Below, piece after piece: positions 28,353 through 35,978 of a stretch of 37,201 nt of DNA (position 1 is its first letter; every line of letters starts with the position of its first letter). Source of the DNA: Desulfuromonadales bacterium (GTDB taxonomy: Bacteria; Desulfobacterota; Desulfuromonadia; Desulfuromonadales; BM103); NCBI GenBank assembly GCA_012974435.1, contig JAAXQF010000562.1, forward strand, positions 1 to 37,201. The letters are read 5' to 3'. Both the position numbers and the translations under genes were made by a program. Under the pieces are notes generated by a model, which worked only from the letters and a program-made list of their open reading frames with translations, was not told where the DNA came from and searched no databases.

Positions 28353-28392
28353 ACAAGCAAACAGGGCCCCTTCCGGTGCCCTGTTTGCTTGT
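28353..28392. terminator. Bidirectional terminator between convergent genes
   Basis: A 15-bp perfect stem, ACAAGCAAACAGGGC (28353-28367) with GCCCTGTTTGCTTGT (28378-28392), around a 10-base loop. It lies between the LysE gene and the oppositely oriented aminotransferase gene, touching the latter's stop. T-runs are weak (GTTTGCTT), so it may stop both transcripts by structure. Confidence 0.8.
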
Positions 28393-28393
28393 A

Positions 28394-29692
28394 TCATGTT
28401 TTCTTAGCCATCCATTCACAAAGTTTATCTGTTGCCTCAATAACTTTAGAACAGTATTCCTCTGGGAATTTTTCGGGGAGTGGTTCGTGCATAGGGTGGT
28501 GCTCCGCACAGGCAAGAGCCTTGGCACCATCAAAGTCGACGAGAGCTATCCGGGTTGACAGTTCGTGGTCCGGTCGTCCGAATGCAGTGCCGGGCAGGAT
28601 TGCTACGCCAGTCTCCTCCAGGATGCGCTCGCACATCTCCGTCGAGGTGTTTATTCCACGTGCGGACAGCTGTTTCTTTAAAGGAGAGAAATCAGGAAAG
28701 ATGTAAAAAGCACCCTGTGGTGGAGCGACAATGGCACCAGACGCCAGCAAGCGGCGACAAACAGCACCACAGAGAGACTTCAGAATTCGTCGCGAGTGAC
28801 TCAGGTATTCTTCGATGCGTGTTCCGCCACGGAAAGCCCTGACCGCTGCATACTGAATTGGTGCACTGGTCGCCGTAAAGGTTTCACTGGAGACCACGGC
28901 CATCCCTTCAAGCAGCCAATCGAGCGCTGCTGGGAAGGCAAAGGTGCCCAGACGCCAGCCACCGGCACCGCACCATTTGCTCAAGCCGCTACTGATAATA
29001 GTCCCTTCCGGATAGTGTCGGGCGATCGACACGTGTGCACCCTCGAAGTTGAGTTCTCCGTAAATCTCATCAGACAGAATGATGATTTTATACTTTCTGG
29101 CCACCTCTGCAAGAGCTTTGAGCTCGTCATCGGTGTAGCTGCACCCGGTCGGATTGTTGGGGTAGTTTAGGATGACAATCCGTGGTTTAGACGGATCTTG
29201 CTGGCAATGTTTCTCCAACTCATCAGGGGTCAGAAGCCAACGATTGTCGCGACGGGTTGGCAGCCAGTAAACATGTCGGCCTATGATATGGGCCTGAGGG
29301 GCATAAGAAACCCAACTTGGAGTTGGAATGACAAGATCTCCGTAGTAGACCAACTGCAGGATGAACATCAATTCCTTGGAACCGGGACCGACCAGAATAT
29401 GGTGGGGGTTGAAGTTCAAGTGTTGAGTACGTTGGTAGTATTCTGCAACGGCTTGCTGCAGGGCTGGCAGACCACGCACCGGCAGGTAGTCTTTTTGATG
29501 AGCATTCGCCTGAAGTTCTTCCACTACCGGTAGAGGGACCGGGAAGGGGGATTGGCCCAGCCCCATCTTGTAAATCTGGCGACCTTCGGCCAGTAAACGA
29601 TTACTTAATTCGTTAATCCCCAGAGTTGCCGAGACTGGCAAACCACGTACATTCAGGTTGACGTGTTTTTCAAAGTAGTCTTGTTCTTTCAT
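28394..29692 (-). CDS. PLP-dependent class I/II aminotransferase
   Basis: 432 residues. Fold-type I aminotransferase features are present: GPGSKELMF for the phosphate site, NYPNNPTG near 176-183, LSDEIYG with D208 for the pyridine nitrogen, the Schiff-base lysine K239 in SGLSKWCG, and a C-terminal arginine region (LSTRIALV). The substrate cannot be assigned. It is the last gene of a four-gene minus-strand operon and starts 32 bases after the GS-like gene, so it probably acts on an amino acid related to that pathway. Confidence 0.9.
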   Translation of the reverse strand: MKEQDYFEKHVNLNVRGLPVSATLGINELSNRLLAEGRQIYKMGLGQSPFPVPLPVVEELQANAHQKDYLPVRGLPALQQAVAEYYQRTQHLNFNPHHILVGPGSKELMFILQLVYYGDLVIPTPSWVSYAPQAHIIGRHVYWLPTRRDNRWLLTPDELEKHCQQDPSKPRIVILNYPNNPTGCSYTDDELKALAEVARKYKIIILSDEIYGELNFEGAHVSIARHYPEGTIISSGLSKWCGAGGWRLGTFAFPAALDWLLEGMAVVSSETFTATSAPIQYAAVRAFRGGTRIEEYLSHSRRILKSLCGAVCRRLLASGAIVAPPQGAFYIFPDFSPLKKQLSARGINTSTEMCERILEETGVAILPGTAFGRPDHELSTRIALVDFDGAKALACAEHHPMHEPLPEKFPEEYCSKVIEATDKLCEWMAKKT

Positions 29693-29724
29693 CTTCTCTT
29701 ACCTTTGTCTCGTTTCCACTGACA

Positions 29725-31071
29725 TTATATAGATAGATATTTGCGATGTTCCAGCGGCGTAACGTGGGTGCGGTGTTCTTCCCAGTCAGCCATCTTAAGC
29801 CTGAGATAGTTGTGGAAAATCGGGGCACCTAGGAGTTCTTTGAGGAAGTCACTCTTCTCGGCTTCCATGAGGGCTTCAAAGATGTCCTTGGGAATAAAGC
29901 GTTTGTCATAGATGCGTTTGTGGCTGGTCTTCTGGTAAGTGCTGCCAGAATCCGGGTTGCCACAGTCAAGCTCCTCTTCAAGGCCTTTCAGACCCATCGC
30001 GAGCAAGGTCGCTAGTTGTAGATAGACGTTGCCCGTAGCATCAGGGCAACGCAACTCAAGTCTGGTAGCCTTGGGATTAATGGCGTGGGGAATTCGTACC
30101 ATCGAGCTGCGATTTTTCAAACCCCAGCCACGGATAATCGGTGCCTCACGATCCATGATGTAGGCCTTGTAGGAGTTTAGCGTTGAGGCCATGATGATTG
30201 ATGATTCGCGTGCATACTTGATGATGCCACCGATAAAGTGACGCATCTGTGTGCTTAAGTGATACTCCCCATTACTATCGTAGAAGAGATTGTTGCCCTG
30301 CAAGTCGGTCATCGAGGTGTGGATGTGAAAGGCATTGCGGTTCATGCTGTCGAAAGGTTTGGACATGAAGGTCGCATGCATGCCGAACTCTGCCGCTACT
30401 TCTTTAGTGACATGGGTGAAGAGCAGGGTGCGGTCCGCCACTTCAAGTGGCTGGCCCGGCTCCAGGTTGATTTCGTGTTGCGAAGGTGTGACCTCGTGGT
30501 GGGTTTTCTCATAATTGATGCCACATTTCCCTAAAAGGTCGACAATCTTCTGCCTGACCAGTTCGCCTTCGTTGCCCGGTGAACTACCGAAGTAACCGTC
30601 CCGGTCTGTGTGCATGTCGCCGTCAAATTCATCACCTTTGAGCAAGAAAAATTCATGCTCCGGGCCGACCAGGAAGCGTACGCCGAATTCTTTTTCAGCC
30701 CTTTCAAGAACTGCTTCGAGTACGGCTCTGGGATCACATTCGGAACGTTCTCCAGACTGGTTATAAAGTTTGCCGACAAAAAAGGCCACTCGACGTTTGG
30801 GGAACTCCAGGATCTTCAGGCTTTCGAGGACCGGGAACATGATTCGGTCAGAATCGTCAACAGTCGCCAGGCCAGGAATGGAGCTGCCGTCAATACCGAT
30901 ACCGTGATTAAGAACATCGAGAATGTGATTGGGATTGATATCTAGATTTTTCAGACGGCCGTTGAGGTCAGTAAAAAAGACTTTCACTGATTCGGTGCCC
31001 TTCAGTTGCTCAGTGAGACTCTCTGTAGCGCCTGATGTTTGTCGGTCCTGCTCTGAGGCAAGCTCTGACAT
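29725..31071 (-). CDS. Glutamine synthetase-like ligase with altered substrate pocket
   Basis: 448 residues, homologous to type I glutamine synthetase over the full length: DGSS at 61-64, GPEHEFF at 136-142, HHEVTPSQHEI at 191-201, NRSSMVRIP at 320-328 and RLELRCPD at 337-344, so the ATP and metal sites look intact. The loop NGSGMH, which contacts the glutamate amino end in GlnA, reads NRNAFH (244-249). The Arg of NSYKR, which binds the glutamate alpha-carboxylate, is Ala303. The adenylylation region is not NLYDLPPEE-like. An ATP-dependent amide ligase for a different amino acid is likely. AAGGAG precedes the ATG. It lies 43 bases after kamA. Confidence 0.85.
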   Translation of the reverse strand: MSELASEQDRQTSGATESLTEQLKGTESVKVFFTDLNGRLKNLDINPNHILDVLNHGIGIDGSSIPGLATVDDSDRIMFPVLESLKILEFPKRRVAFFVGKLYNQSGERSECDPRAVLEAVLERAEKEFGVRFLVGPEHEFFLLKGDEFDGDMHTDRDGYFGSSPGNEGELVRQKIVDLLGKCGINYEKTHHEVTPSQHEINLEPGQPLEVADRTLLFTHVTKEVAAEFGMHATFMSKPFDSMNRNAFHIHTSMTDLQGNNLFYDSNGEYHLSTQMRHFIGGIIKYARESSIIMASTLNSYKAYIMDREAPIIRGWGLKNRSSMVRIPHAINPKATRLELRCPDATGNVYLQLATLLAMGLKGLEEELDCGNPDSGSTYQKTSHKRIYDKRFIPKDIFEALMEAEKSDFLKELLGAPIFHNYLRLKMADWEEHRTHVTPLEHRKYLSI

Positions 31072-31114
31072 GGTCCTCTCCTTTGTCCTGATCGTTTAAG
31101 GTCTGAGTGAATAA

Positions 31115-32191
31115 CTATTCTGGAACGTTTGGAATTGTAGTTTCCTGTCCCAAATGATTGCGTAAAGTGTATTCGGTTTCCGTTGAGCTCTGAATATAGT
31201 AATCCGGCATCAGGGGGATTTTCCCGATGTTTGTAGCAATCACGTACATCGGTTGCGCGAGCCCGGTGGTGTGTCCACGCAGGGCATCGCGGATCAGTTC
31301 TGCGCCCTTTTCGACACGAGTACGGAAATGGTCCATGCCCGGTGCTGGCTCGCAGTAAAAAACATAGTAGGGACGAATGCGTACTCGTAAAAGTTTCTGA
31401 TGAAGCTCGCGGAAAGTTTCAACGTCATCGTTAATACCTTTGAGGAGAACCGCTTGGTTGCCGACATTGACGCCGCTACTGAGTAGATCATAGACCGCCT
31501 TGGCGGTTAGCTCTGTAATCTCTTTCGGATGATTGACCTGGGTGTTAAGCCAGATCGGCACACGATGGTATCCGCCGAGAACCTTGAGCAGTCCAGGGGT
31601 GATTCTTTGAGGCAAAACGACTGGCAGTCGTGAGCCGAAGCGGATCATTTGGATATGTGGAATTTCACGTAGCTTGGTGATCAGGTAATCCAGCTGTTCG
31701 TCGCTGAGGAGGAATGGGTCGCCGCCGGTGATCAAAATATCGCGCACTTCCGGGTGTTCGGCAATCCACTTCAGGCCTTCATCAACATCGAAGCTCAACT
31801 TCAGGTCTTTATCGACAACCAACTCCTTGCGGAAGCAGTGTCGGCAATAGATCCCGCAAACTTGAGTGACCGTGAACGCAACGCGATCTTTGTACTGCCT
31901 GGCGATGCAGTCCGGCCGTACTTCTTCGGTTGCCCGGTTCTCTTTCCATACCAGGTAATCTTTCATGCCGAAACGGTTTTCAGTTTCAAACATGGAAGGG
32001 ATGACCTGTTTGCGGATCGGACAGTTAGGGTCGTCGCGATCCATCAGGGCTGCGAAGTAGGGGGTTGTCCCCCAGGTTGTTTTGAGTGTCTCCAATGCAT
32101 GACGTTCCGAATCGGACAGATTGATGAACTTCTCAAGCTTTTCAATCGTGTCTACGCTGTCTCTCATCTGTTGCTGCCATTCTGTTTTCAT
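31115..32191 (-). CDS. KamA-family radical SAM aminomutase
   Basis: 358 residues from the ATG at 32191, chosen because GAGGA lies 5 bases upstream; a GTG at 32203 is the alternative. Iron-sulfur cysteines are C112, C116 and C119 (CGIYCRHC), then Arg121 for the substrate carboxylate, ITGGDP, and the PLP lysine K324 in IGKIP. In lysine 2,3-aminomutase two Asp residues hold the side-chain amino group (CDLS and VVDAPGGGGK regions); here these read CEPA (E281) and VIATNIGK, without the second Asp. A 2,3-amino shift is likely, but lysine as substrate is not supported. Confidence 0.85.
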   Translation of the reverse strand: MKTEWQQQMRDSVDTIEKLEKFINLSDSERHALETLKTTWGTTPYFAALMDRDDPNCPIRKQVIPSMFETENRFGMKDYLVWKENRATEEVRPDCIARQYKDRVAFTVTQVCGIYCRHCFRKELVVDKDLKLSFDVDEGLKWIAEHPEVRDILITGGDPFLLSDEQLDYLITKLREIPHIQMIRFGSRLPVVLPQRITPGLLKVLGGYHRVPIWLNTQVNHPKEITELTAKAVYDLLSSGVNVGNQAVLLKGINDDVETFRELHQKLLRVRIRPYYVFYCEPAPGMDHFRTRVEKGAELIRDALRGHTTGLAQPMYVIATNIGKIPLMPDYYIQSSTETEYTLRNHLGQETTIPNVPE

Positions 32192-32215
32192 CTGCGTCCT
32201 CACTTTTATGTTCGT

Positions 32216-32860
32216 TTAGTTCTCTTGCTCAACAATTTTATGGCCGGTGTCAATGTAGTGTTGGCGAATCAGTTGCTCGAGTTTGGCCGAGTCCTTTTTG
32301 CGAATCATCGTGATAATCTCAAGGTGTCTGTCGCGGATTTCTTCGGGTTTATAAACATTGGCCCAGTGTTTGTAAAAGAGGAGGTGTAGTTTGAGACTGA
32401 GCTGTTCGGTAAAAAACACGACCTGGGCATTGGTGCAGTGGCTGAATAGCACTTCGTGAAACTCCTGGCCGATATCGATCAACGCTTTGTGCTGTCCCTT
32501 TTGAGCGAACAGTTCCATTCTGTGGGCCATCTCTTCGAGGCGAGCGAGGTCCTCATCGGAAAAATTGTTGATTCCTTGAGAGATGGCGAAACCTTCCAGT
32601 ACGCCGCGGGCAACATAACTGTCGATAATTTCTTCCGCGGAGAGAGATGCGACAAAATTGCCAACTTGAGGCCGGTATTCGAGAAGCCCGGTTCTGACAA
32701 GATCGGCAAGTGCTTCACGGATTGGCGCGCGACTGATGCGAAGTTCCTTTGCCAGGTGACTTTCAAGAATTTTCTCGCCAAGCTGGAAGCGGTTCTCTCG
32801 TAGGCCATCGTAAATGTGTTTGATGACGTGATCTTTGTAAGTTGTGCGTTGAAAGGGCAT
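32216..32860 (-). CDS. GntR/FCD family transcriptional regulator
   Basis: 214 residues. The N-terminal winged helix-turn-helix (ILESHLAKELRISRAPIREALADL, YRPQVGNFVA wing) is followed by an all-helical FCD ligand-binding domain with candidate metal ligands in EFHEVL, RDRHLEI and RQHYID. The frame continues upstream to 32983, but GGAGA with 4-base spacing supports the ATG at 32860. It is first in the operon with the aminomutase, GS-like and aminotransferase genes (24-base gap to the aminomutase), so it likely senses a metabolite of that pathway. Confidence 0.9.
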   Translation of the reverse strand: MPFQRTTYKDHVIKHIYDGLRENRFQLGEKILESHLAKELRISRAPIREALADLVRTGLLEYRPQVGNFVASLSAEEIIDSYVARGVLEGFAISQGINNFSDEDLARLEEMAHRMELFAQKGQHKALIDIGQEFHEVLFSHCTNAQVVFFTEQLSLKLHLLFYKHWANVYKPEEIRDRHLEIITMIRKKDSAKLEQLIRQHYIDTGHKIVEQEN

Positions 32861-32912
32861 GAAGTCTCCGTGGACGCTTGGCTGATTGTCGAATGTCGAC
32901 ATTATCTTGGTT

Positions 32913-32928
32913 TTGCATAATAATGCAA
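32913..32928. promoter_or_regulatory. Candidate GntR operator upstream of the operon
   Basis: TTGCATAATAATGCAA is a perfect inverted repeat with 6-bp arms and a 4-base centre, lying 53 bases before the regulator's ATG. On the minus strand it contains TATTAT, a possible -10 box. Dyads of this size next to the gene are typical of autoregulated FCD-type GntR proteins; binding is inferred. Confidence 0.5.
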
Positions 32929-33037
32929 TAAAAAATCGACGTAACAGCCAACTCCACGGCACACTGGATGAGAGGTTAAGCAAACGCGTTGCTGATACAA
33001 GGGGGGCTATAGCTGCTGATTGTTAAGACGATACCCT

Positions 33038-33203
33038 TAGTGCCGCGTCAACGACAAACTGAAGTATCCAACTTGTTCTTTTCCGCGCCAGCTTCGTTAT
33101 GTCCTAAGCCACGTAGTTACAACTATGTGACTCAAGACATGCCTTGCTGGCACAAAAAATCACGGTGTTGTATTTACGTCATTTCATCATTGACACGACA
33201 CTA
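33038..33203 (-). repeat. 166-bp imperfect palindrome, MITE-like or structured RNA
   Basis: Nested inverted repeats share one centre: outer arms 33038-33054 with 33187-33203 (17 bp), middle arms 33085-33092 with 33146-33153 (8 bp) and inner arms 33099-33118 with 33121-33140 (20 bp, loop AC). Partial pairing lies between them. All seven A-C mismatches of the plus strand become G-U pairs in minus-strand RNA, against one opposite case. The ends read TA-GTG and CAC-TA, so a TA target duplication is possible, as for IS630/mariner-type small elements. No reading frame is present. Confidence 0.7.
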
Positions 33204-33283
33204 GCAACCGACGGGGTTTATTTAAGCAAATTTAAAAGAATTTACAGTAACTCGGCTATCAATATCGTCAGTCTGGTTTGTTT

Positions 33284-34024
33284 TTAGTGGTGCTTCACAT
33301 GCCCTAAAAAGTCTTTGAGCCTCTCCGATTTTGGATCTTTCATCACTTCGCCGGGTTTGCCTTCCTCGACAATTCTGCCATCATCCATAAAAATCAGTCT
33401 GTCGCCGACCTGGGCGGCAAAGCCCATTTCATGGGTAACAACAACCATTGTCATGCCGCTGTCTTTAGCAATGTTTTTCATGACATCCAGAACTTCTCCG
33501 ATCATTTCGGGGTCTAGAGCCGAGGTCGGTTCATCAAACAGCAGGACCTTGGGGTTAACCGCCAATGCTCTGGCGATCGCGACACGTTGTTGTTGTCCAC
33601 CGGAAAGTTGCCCCGGTAATTTGTTTTCAAATTCAGCTAAACCAACCTTGTCGAGCAGGTTCCTGGCTGTATCTGTCGCTTCAGCCTTAGTCATTTTTCT
33701 CGCTTTGCGAGGACCAAAAGCGACATTTTCAAGCGCAGTCATATGTGGAAAAAGATTGAATTGCTGAAAGACCATACCAACCTCCAGCCGTATCTGACGT
33801 ATCCGGCCCTGCTCCTCAGGAATTCTGATACCATCAACAATCAGTTCCCCGCTTGTTATCATCTCAAGGCAGTTGATACCGCGCAGTAGGGTGGATTTTC
33901 CGGAGCCGGACGGACCGATGATCACAACAACCTCACCTTCCTGGATGGAAAGGTTAATGTTATGTAAGACCTCTGTATCGTCAAACGATTTACACACATT
34001 CTTCAACTCAATAATGCTCGGCAT
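33284..34024 (-). CDS. Polar amino acid ABC transporter ATPase
   Basis: 246 residues, GlnQ/HisP-type ATPase that powers uptake. Walker A is GPSGSGKST at 37-45, the Q-loop is in [12 protein letters not shown], the signature LSGGQQQR at 140-147, Walker [12 protein letters not shown] at 161-171 and the H-loop VTHEM. AAGGA precedes the ATG. It is the third gene of the receptor-permease-ATPase operon; the glutamine name is by resemblance only. Confidence 0.94.
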   Translation of the reverse strand: MPSIIELKNVCKSFDDTEVLHNINLSIQEGEVVVIIGPSGSGKSTLLRGINCLEMITSGELIVDGIRIPEEQGRIRQIRLEVGMVFQQFNLFPHMTALENVAFGPRKARKMTKAEATDTARNLLDKVGLAEFENKLPGQLSGGQQQRVAIARALAVNPKVLLFDEPTSALDPEMIGEVLDVMKNIAKDSGMTMVVVTHEMGFAAQVGDRLIFMDDGRIVEEGKPGEVMKDPKSERLKDFLGHVKHH

Positions 34025-34105
34025 CTTTTCCTTATCTTTCTTTTAGACTTGAAACCGGAAGTTACAGACAATAAAGAGTACAAGTCTTAGACTCTCTGGA
34101 CACTT

Positions 34106-34132
34106 TAAACGGCCAACACTTTCGGCCGTTTA
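34106..34132 (-). other. Hairpin between permease and ATPase genes
   Basis: TAAACGGCC (34106-34114) pairs perfectly over 9 bp with GGCCGTTTA (34124-34132) in the 123-base spacer. A second, wider dyad (AGACTTG at 34045-34051, CAAGTCT at 34081-34087) lies nearer the ATPase start. Neither has a good T-run on the minus strand, so they are more likely message-stability structures than terminators. Confidence 0.4.
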
Positions 34133-34147
34133 CTCATACCATCAGAT

Positions 34148-34870
34148 TTAGAAAATCTTCATTCTCCTCTCGAGATGTCTTAATGACATAGCGAGAACCG
34201 TTGTCATGATCAGATACATGACGGCCACAGTCAGCCAGATTTCAAGTGCCCTGAAATTACTGGCCATAATTTCCTGACCCTGCCTGGTCAATTCACCTAC
34301 CCCGATGACAATAAAAAGGGAGGTGTCTTTGAGACTGATGATAAATTGATTGCCGAGAGGAGGGATCATTCTACGGAAGGCTATAGGACCGATTATGTGC
34401 ACGATCAGCTGAAAACGGCTGATGCCCAGTGACATCCCGGCTTCCAAAAGCCCCTTATTTACGGAAATGACCGAGCCACGGACAATCTCCGCAATATAGG
34501 CCCCCGCATTGAAAATAATGGTAATGACTGCGGCAGTTAAAGCTTCGATACGAAAGCGCTCGATATCTGTGACAGCCTTAACCAACATGGGGAAGGCAAA
34601 ATAGAGAAACATCGCCTGAACAATAATCGGAGTGCCGCGTATCGTCTCAACATAACCACCTGAGATGTACCGGATCAGGACACTGAGCGGCAGGAAGATC
34701 CCGTGTGGCTTTTCACCAAGAGCTTCAGTCCCTGCTATGCGGCCCAATCCACCTAAAACACCAAAGATCATACCACCGATAATGCCCAGGATAGTTATGA
34801 TCCAGGTTAGTTTGGCCCCTTCAAGAAGAGCAGGTAGAGATTCGGTAATAACTGAAAATTCAAAATCCAT
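34148..34870 (-). CDS. Polar amino acid ABC transporter permease
   Basis: 240-residue inner-membrane permease of the His/Glu/Gln/Arg (HisM/GlnP) family. Several hydrophobic segments are visible, with the family's [14 protein letters not shown] region and the cytoplasmic EAA loop [13 protein letters not shown] ... [12 protein letters not shown] that contacts the ATPase. GGAG precedes the ATG at 34870. It is separated from the binding-protein gene by a terminator-like hairpin. Confidence 0.93.
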   Translation of the reverse strand: MDFEFSVITESLPALLEGAKLTWIITILGIIGGMIFGVLGGLGRIAGTEALGEKPHGIFLPLSVLIRYISGGYVETIRGTPIIVQAMFLYFAFPMLVKAVTDIERFRIEALTAAVITIIFNAGAYIAEIVRGSVISVNKGLLEAGMSLGISRFQLIVHIIGPIAFRRMIPPLGNQFIISLKDTSLFIVIGVGELTRQGQEIMASNFRALEIWLTVAVMYLIMTTVLAMSLRHLERRMKIF

Positions 34871-34911
34871 AATTAGCTCCGCCGGTAAAGGCTATTAACT
34901 GGAGATGCTCT

Positions 34912-34958
34912 CAAAAACGAAGGATCCCTCCGGCACAGGCTCGTGCTGAAGGGATCCT
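34912..34958 (-). terminator. Terminator/attenuator between binding protein and permease
   Basis: AGGATCCCTCCGGCAC (34921-34936) pairs with GTGCTGAAGGGATCCT (34943-34958). The 16-bp stem has one plus-strand mismatch that is G-U in minus-strand RNA. The minus-strand transcript then reads TTCGTTTTTG. It lies 70 bases after the binding-protein stop and would favour receptor expression over permease. Confidence 0.82.
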
Positions 34959-35028
34959 GGGTGCGTACGTCTTTGTCCTACGTTGTAGCATTGGTTTCAC
35001 TGTAGGTCAGTTTGCTTTTTCCTCCAGA

Positions 35029-35766
35029 TTACTCAGGGTCTGCATTAAACCATTTCCTGAAAAGATCGGCATAAGCACCATCTTCCATCATCTGGAGAAG
35101 AGCAACGTTTACTTTGTCGCGTAGAGGACTTCCCTGTGGGAAAGCGATCCCGTATTGGGCTGCTTTGACATCGGGACCGACAGCCTTGACCTTGCCGTTA
35201 CCGGCAGTCTTGATGTAATAGAGAACGTTCGGGGTGTCATGCATTGCTGCATCAGCACCGCCGGTGACAACTTCGAGATAAGCTTGATCGATATTAGGGA
35301 ACTTGACGACTTTCTTCGCGCCAAGGGTTTCAACATATTCAACGGTTGCAGTGCCGAGTTTTACGGCAACAACTTTGCCCTTCAGGTCAGCAGGAGCCTT
35401 GATGTCCTTGTTGTCTGCCAAAACCATGACTTTCAGACCAGCCCTGAAATAGGGGTGAGAGAAGTCAATCTTCTCCTCCCGGGCAGATTTGATGAAAATT
35501 GCAGCCAGGGCAACATCCAGGTTACCGGTTGTCAGGCCGGGGATCAGACCATTGAAATCCATCGGTTTCAATTCATATTCAACACCAATGCGTTTTGCAA
35601 TTTCTGCCCACAACTCGATATCAAATCCGGTGTATTTCCCATCCTTGCCTTTGTACTCAAAAGGCACGAAAGCTGTGTCCGTACCGACGTACAACTTCTC
35701 GGCAAAAGCCGCTCCAGACGTGAAAATCATTACGCTCGCAAGAAACAATACAGCCAGTTTTTTCAT
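35029..35766 (-). CDS. Polar amino acid ABC transporter binding protein
   Basis: 245 residues, GlnH-type periplasmic binding protein (family 3). The signal peptide is MKKLAVLF to AFA, cut after residue 22 before EKLYVGTD. Family features are FVPFEYKGKDGKYTGFDIEL, DFNGLIPGLTTGNLDVALA, IDFSHPYFRAGL and MHDTPNVLYY, which match an amino acid cleft. GGAGAGGT lies before the ATG. It is first in the transporter operon; the ligand could be glutamine, glutamate or another polar amino acid. Confidence 0.93.
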   Translation of the reverse strand: MKKLAVLFLASVMIFTSGAAFAEKLYVGTDTAFVPFEYKGKDGKYTGFDIELWAEIAKRIGVEYELKPMDFNGLIPGLTTGNLDVALAAIFIKSAREEKIDFSHPYFRAGLKVMVLADNKDIKAPADLKGKVVAVKLGTATVEYVETLGAKKVVKFPNIDQAYLEVVTGGADAAMHDTPNVLYYIKTAGNGKVKAVGPDVKAAQYGIAFPQGSPLRDKVNVALLQMMEDGAYADLFRKWFNADPE

Positions 35767-35978
35767 GATGTTACCTCTCCTTTACAGTGTAGATTCCGCA
35801 TCAATTCAAAAAATGGATAATGAAAACCTTTGATCCGTGAGCTGGCTTTCCTATCCCCCGACGACACTTGTAATATAACAACGTTTCTTACGAAAACATG
35901 TGGGTTTGGCAAAGTCAAGACTTAAGGGCTCTCTCACTGGGTTGTTCCAAAGAAATTTTTCCCTAGGCTAAACCGCAG

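Larger units (their letters stand above)
32861..33283. other. 423-base region between glnQ-like gene and GntR operon
   Basis: Contains the candidate operator at 32913-32928 and the long palindrome at 33038-33203. Both flanking genes are on the minus strand, so this region carries the 3' end of the ABC transporter message and the promoter of the GntR operon. I see no gene and no classic terminator with a T-run for the ABC operon. Confidence 0.5.

Noticed and set aside
28389-28706. Plus-strand open frame at the end of the aminotransferase gene
   Set aside because: Shadow of the minus-strand aminotransferase and its terminator; no independent coding evidence.
33085-33153. Intrinsic terminator of the ABC transporter operon
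   Set aside because: The hairpin has no T-run on its minus-strand 3' side and is part of a larger 166-bp palindrome.
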